A stretch of 5,640 nt of DNA from Clostridiales bacterium (lineage in GTDB: Bacteria > Bacillota > Clostridia > Peptostreptococcales > JAAYPU01), in assembly GCA_012519645.1 (NCBI GenBank), contig JAAYPU010000095.1, positions 1 through 5,640 on the forward strand, written 5' to 3'. The notes below the pieces were generated by a model, which made no database searches, was not told the origin of the DNA, and saw only the letters and a list, made by a program, of their open reading frames with translations. This document shows positions 4,993 to 5,640 of the stretch, one piece after another. The first letter of the stretch is position 1, and every line of letters starts with the position of its first letter. A program made the translations under genes and the position numbers.

Positions 4993-5070
4993 GACTTTGA
5001 GAAGCAAAGTCAACCTTAACTATCAGTTTTCAGTTTTCAGTTATCAGTTCATTATTGCTCCGAAGGAGCA
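4993..5070. repeat. Inverted TTTCAGT heptamer array flanked by two perfect hairpins
   Basis: Hairpin one is GACTTTG (4993-4999), 5-base loop, CAAAGTC (5005-5011). Four in-phase heptamers follow (5021-5048): TATCAGT, TTTCAGT, TTTCAGT, TATCAGT, the reverse complement of the AACTGAA family at 4896-4923. Hairpin two is TGCTCC (5056-5061), loop GAA, GGAGCA (5065-5070). Neither hairpin is followed directly by a T-run, so neither is called a terminator. Confidence 0.75.
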
Positions 5071-5074
5071 TATT

Positions 5075-5113
5075 AAAAAAAAACATCTCAGTGGCTCTGA
5101 GATGTTTTTTTTT
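5075..5113. terminator. Bidirectional intrinsic terminator
   Basis: ACATCTCAG (5083-5091), loop TGGCT, CTGAGATGT (5097-5105) form a 9-bp core stem. Eight A-T pairs extend it to 17 bp (5075-5113). A T-run follows on each strand. It directly ends the minus-strand SPFH gene, whose stop codon (5113-5115) touches it, and can also stop plus-strand transcription coming from ylqH. Confidence 0.93.
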
Positions 5114-5640
5114 TATTTGTTCTCTTCATTTTCTTTAAATATCTCCGCCATGGAGGTTGCCAACCCTGCAAGGCCTTGAATTTCAGAGGGAATAATAATC
5201 TTTGTAGCCTTTCCGTCTGCTATGGCTGCAAAAGCCTCCAAGCTTTTCAAGGAAATGACTCCTTTATCAGGTGCTGCTTCCTTGAGCATTTTTAAACCTT
5301 CTGCGGTTGCCTTTTGAACCATGAGGATAGCTTCCGATTTACCTTCTGCTTCTTTTATTGCAGATTCCTTAGAACCCTCTGCCTGAAGGATAATAGCTTC
5401 CTTTTTACCTTCTGCAATAAGTATGGCGGATTTCTTTTCTCCTTCGGCGCGCAATATGGCTTCTCTTCTTTCGCGCTCAGCCCGCATTTGTTTTTCCATA
5501 GCCTGTTGAATATCTTCCGGAGGTATTATATTTTTGACCTCTACTCTATTGATTTTAATACCCCATGGATCGGTAGCTTCGTCAAGAATACTGAGCATTT
5601 TCGTATTTATGATATCTCTGCTTGTTAAGGTCTCATCTAA
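5113..5640 (-). CDS. SPFH/band-7 (stomatin/QmcA-like) membrane-scaffold protein, C-terminal part only
   Basis: The frame is open to the right edge, so 175 C-terminal residues are visible and the N-terminal membrane anchor and most of the band-7 domain lie outside. The first residues, LDETLTSRDIIN, followed by DEATDPWGIKINRVEVKNIIPPEDIQQAM, are the classic end of a stomatin-type band-7 domain. Next comes a helical tract with about four AEG-containing units spaced 11 residues apart (RAEGEKK, IAEGKKE, QAEGSKE, EAEGKSE), the coiled coil that drives oligomerisation in this family. The tail (PDKGVISLKSLEAFAAIADGKATKIIIPSEI) matches the C-terminal segment of bacterial QmcA and mitochondrial stomatin-like 2 proteins. 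Such proteins form ring-like scaffolds in membrane microdomains and are often next to an NfeD-type gene, which cannot be checked here. The ATG at 5598 is internal, not the start. The gene converges on ylqH and ends in a strong terminator. Confidence 0.93.
   Translation of the reverse strand, partial: LDETLTSRDIINTKMLSILDEATDPWGIKINRVEVKNIIPPEDIQQAMEKQMRAERERREAILRAEGEKKSAILIAEGKKEAIILQAEGSKESAIKEAEGKSEAILMVQKATAEGLKMLKEAAPDKGVISLKSLEAFAAIADGKATKIIIPSEIQGLAGLATSMAEIFKENEENK

Noticed and set aside
4997..5179. Plus-strand 60-codon frame starting in the heptamer spacer
   Set aside because: It runs through TTTCAGT repeats, the terminator and the end of the SPFH gene, so it is not credible as a protein.
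5314..5628. Plus-strand open frame opposite the SPFH gene
   Set aside because: Phenylalanine-rich antisense translation of the glutamate/lysine-rich coiled-coil region; a typical shadow.

Overview
The window looks like chromosomal DNA of a low-GC Gram-positive bacterium, most likely a Clostridia-type Firmicute. The reasons are AT-rich codon use, strong GGAGG-type ribosome binding sites, a YuxH-type EAL-HDOD protein, and a pair of flagellar-export-like genes matching the ylqG-ylqH pair of Bacillus. The species cannot be named from sequence alone.

Layout: 1-148 is a noncoding tract of tandem 7-base repeats. 276-1496 (+) encodes a degenerate EAL plus HDOD signalling protein. 36 bases later, 1533-2735 (+) encodes an unusual fusion of a J domain, an NTF2-like domain and a degenerate GGDEF domain that keeps a c-di-GMP I-site. 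These two genes look like one transcription unit. 2736-2985 is a spacer made almost entirely of in-phase heptamer repeats punctuated by small perfect hairpins. 2986-4452 (+) encodes a FliK/YlqG-like protein with a hook-length-control C-terminal domain. It overlaps by 14 bases the gene at 4439-4738 (+) for a free-standing FlhB C-terminal domain (YlqH type). 4739-5074 is a second heptamer and hairpin spacer that also carries a GTCATTGCGAGCG-type extragenic repeat. A strong bidirectional terminator (5075-5113) ends the convergent gene at 5113-5640 (-), the C-terminal part of an SPFH/band-7 (stomatin/QmcA-like) membrane protein that runs off the window.

How the parts fit: the first two proteins both carry domains of the c-di-GMP world that appear to have lost enzyme activity, which suggests sensing or scaffolding rather than turnover. 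The next two resemble the substrate-specificity switch of flagellar type III export. A link between c-di-GMP and motility is therefore a reasonable inference from adjacency, but it is not proven.

The two most unusual signals are the DnaJ-NTF2-GGDEF fusion with its retained RxxD motif, and the heptamer mosaic that fills all three spacers. The mosaic includes a module found twice whose hairpin shows a compensatory base-pair change.
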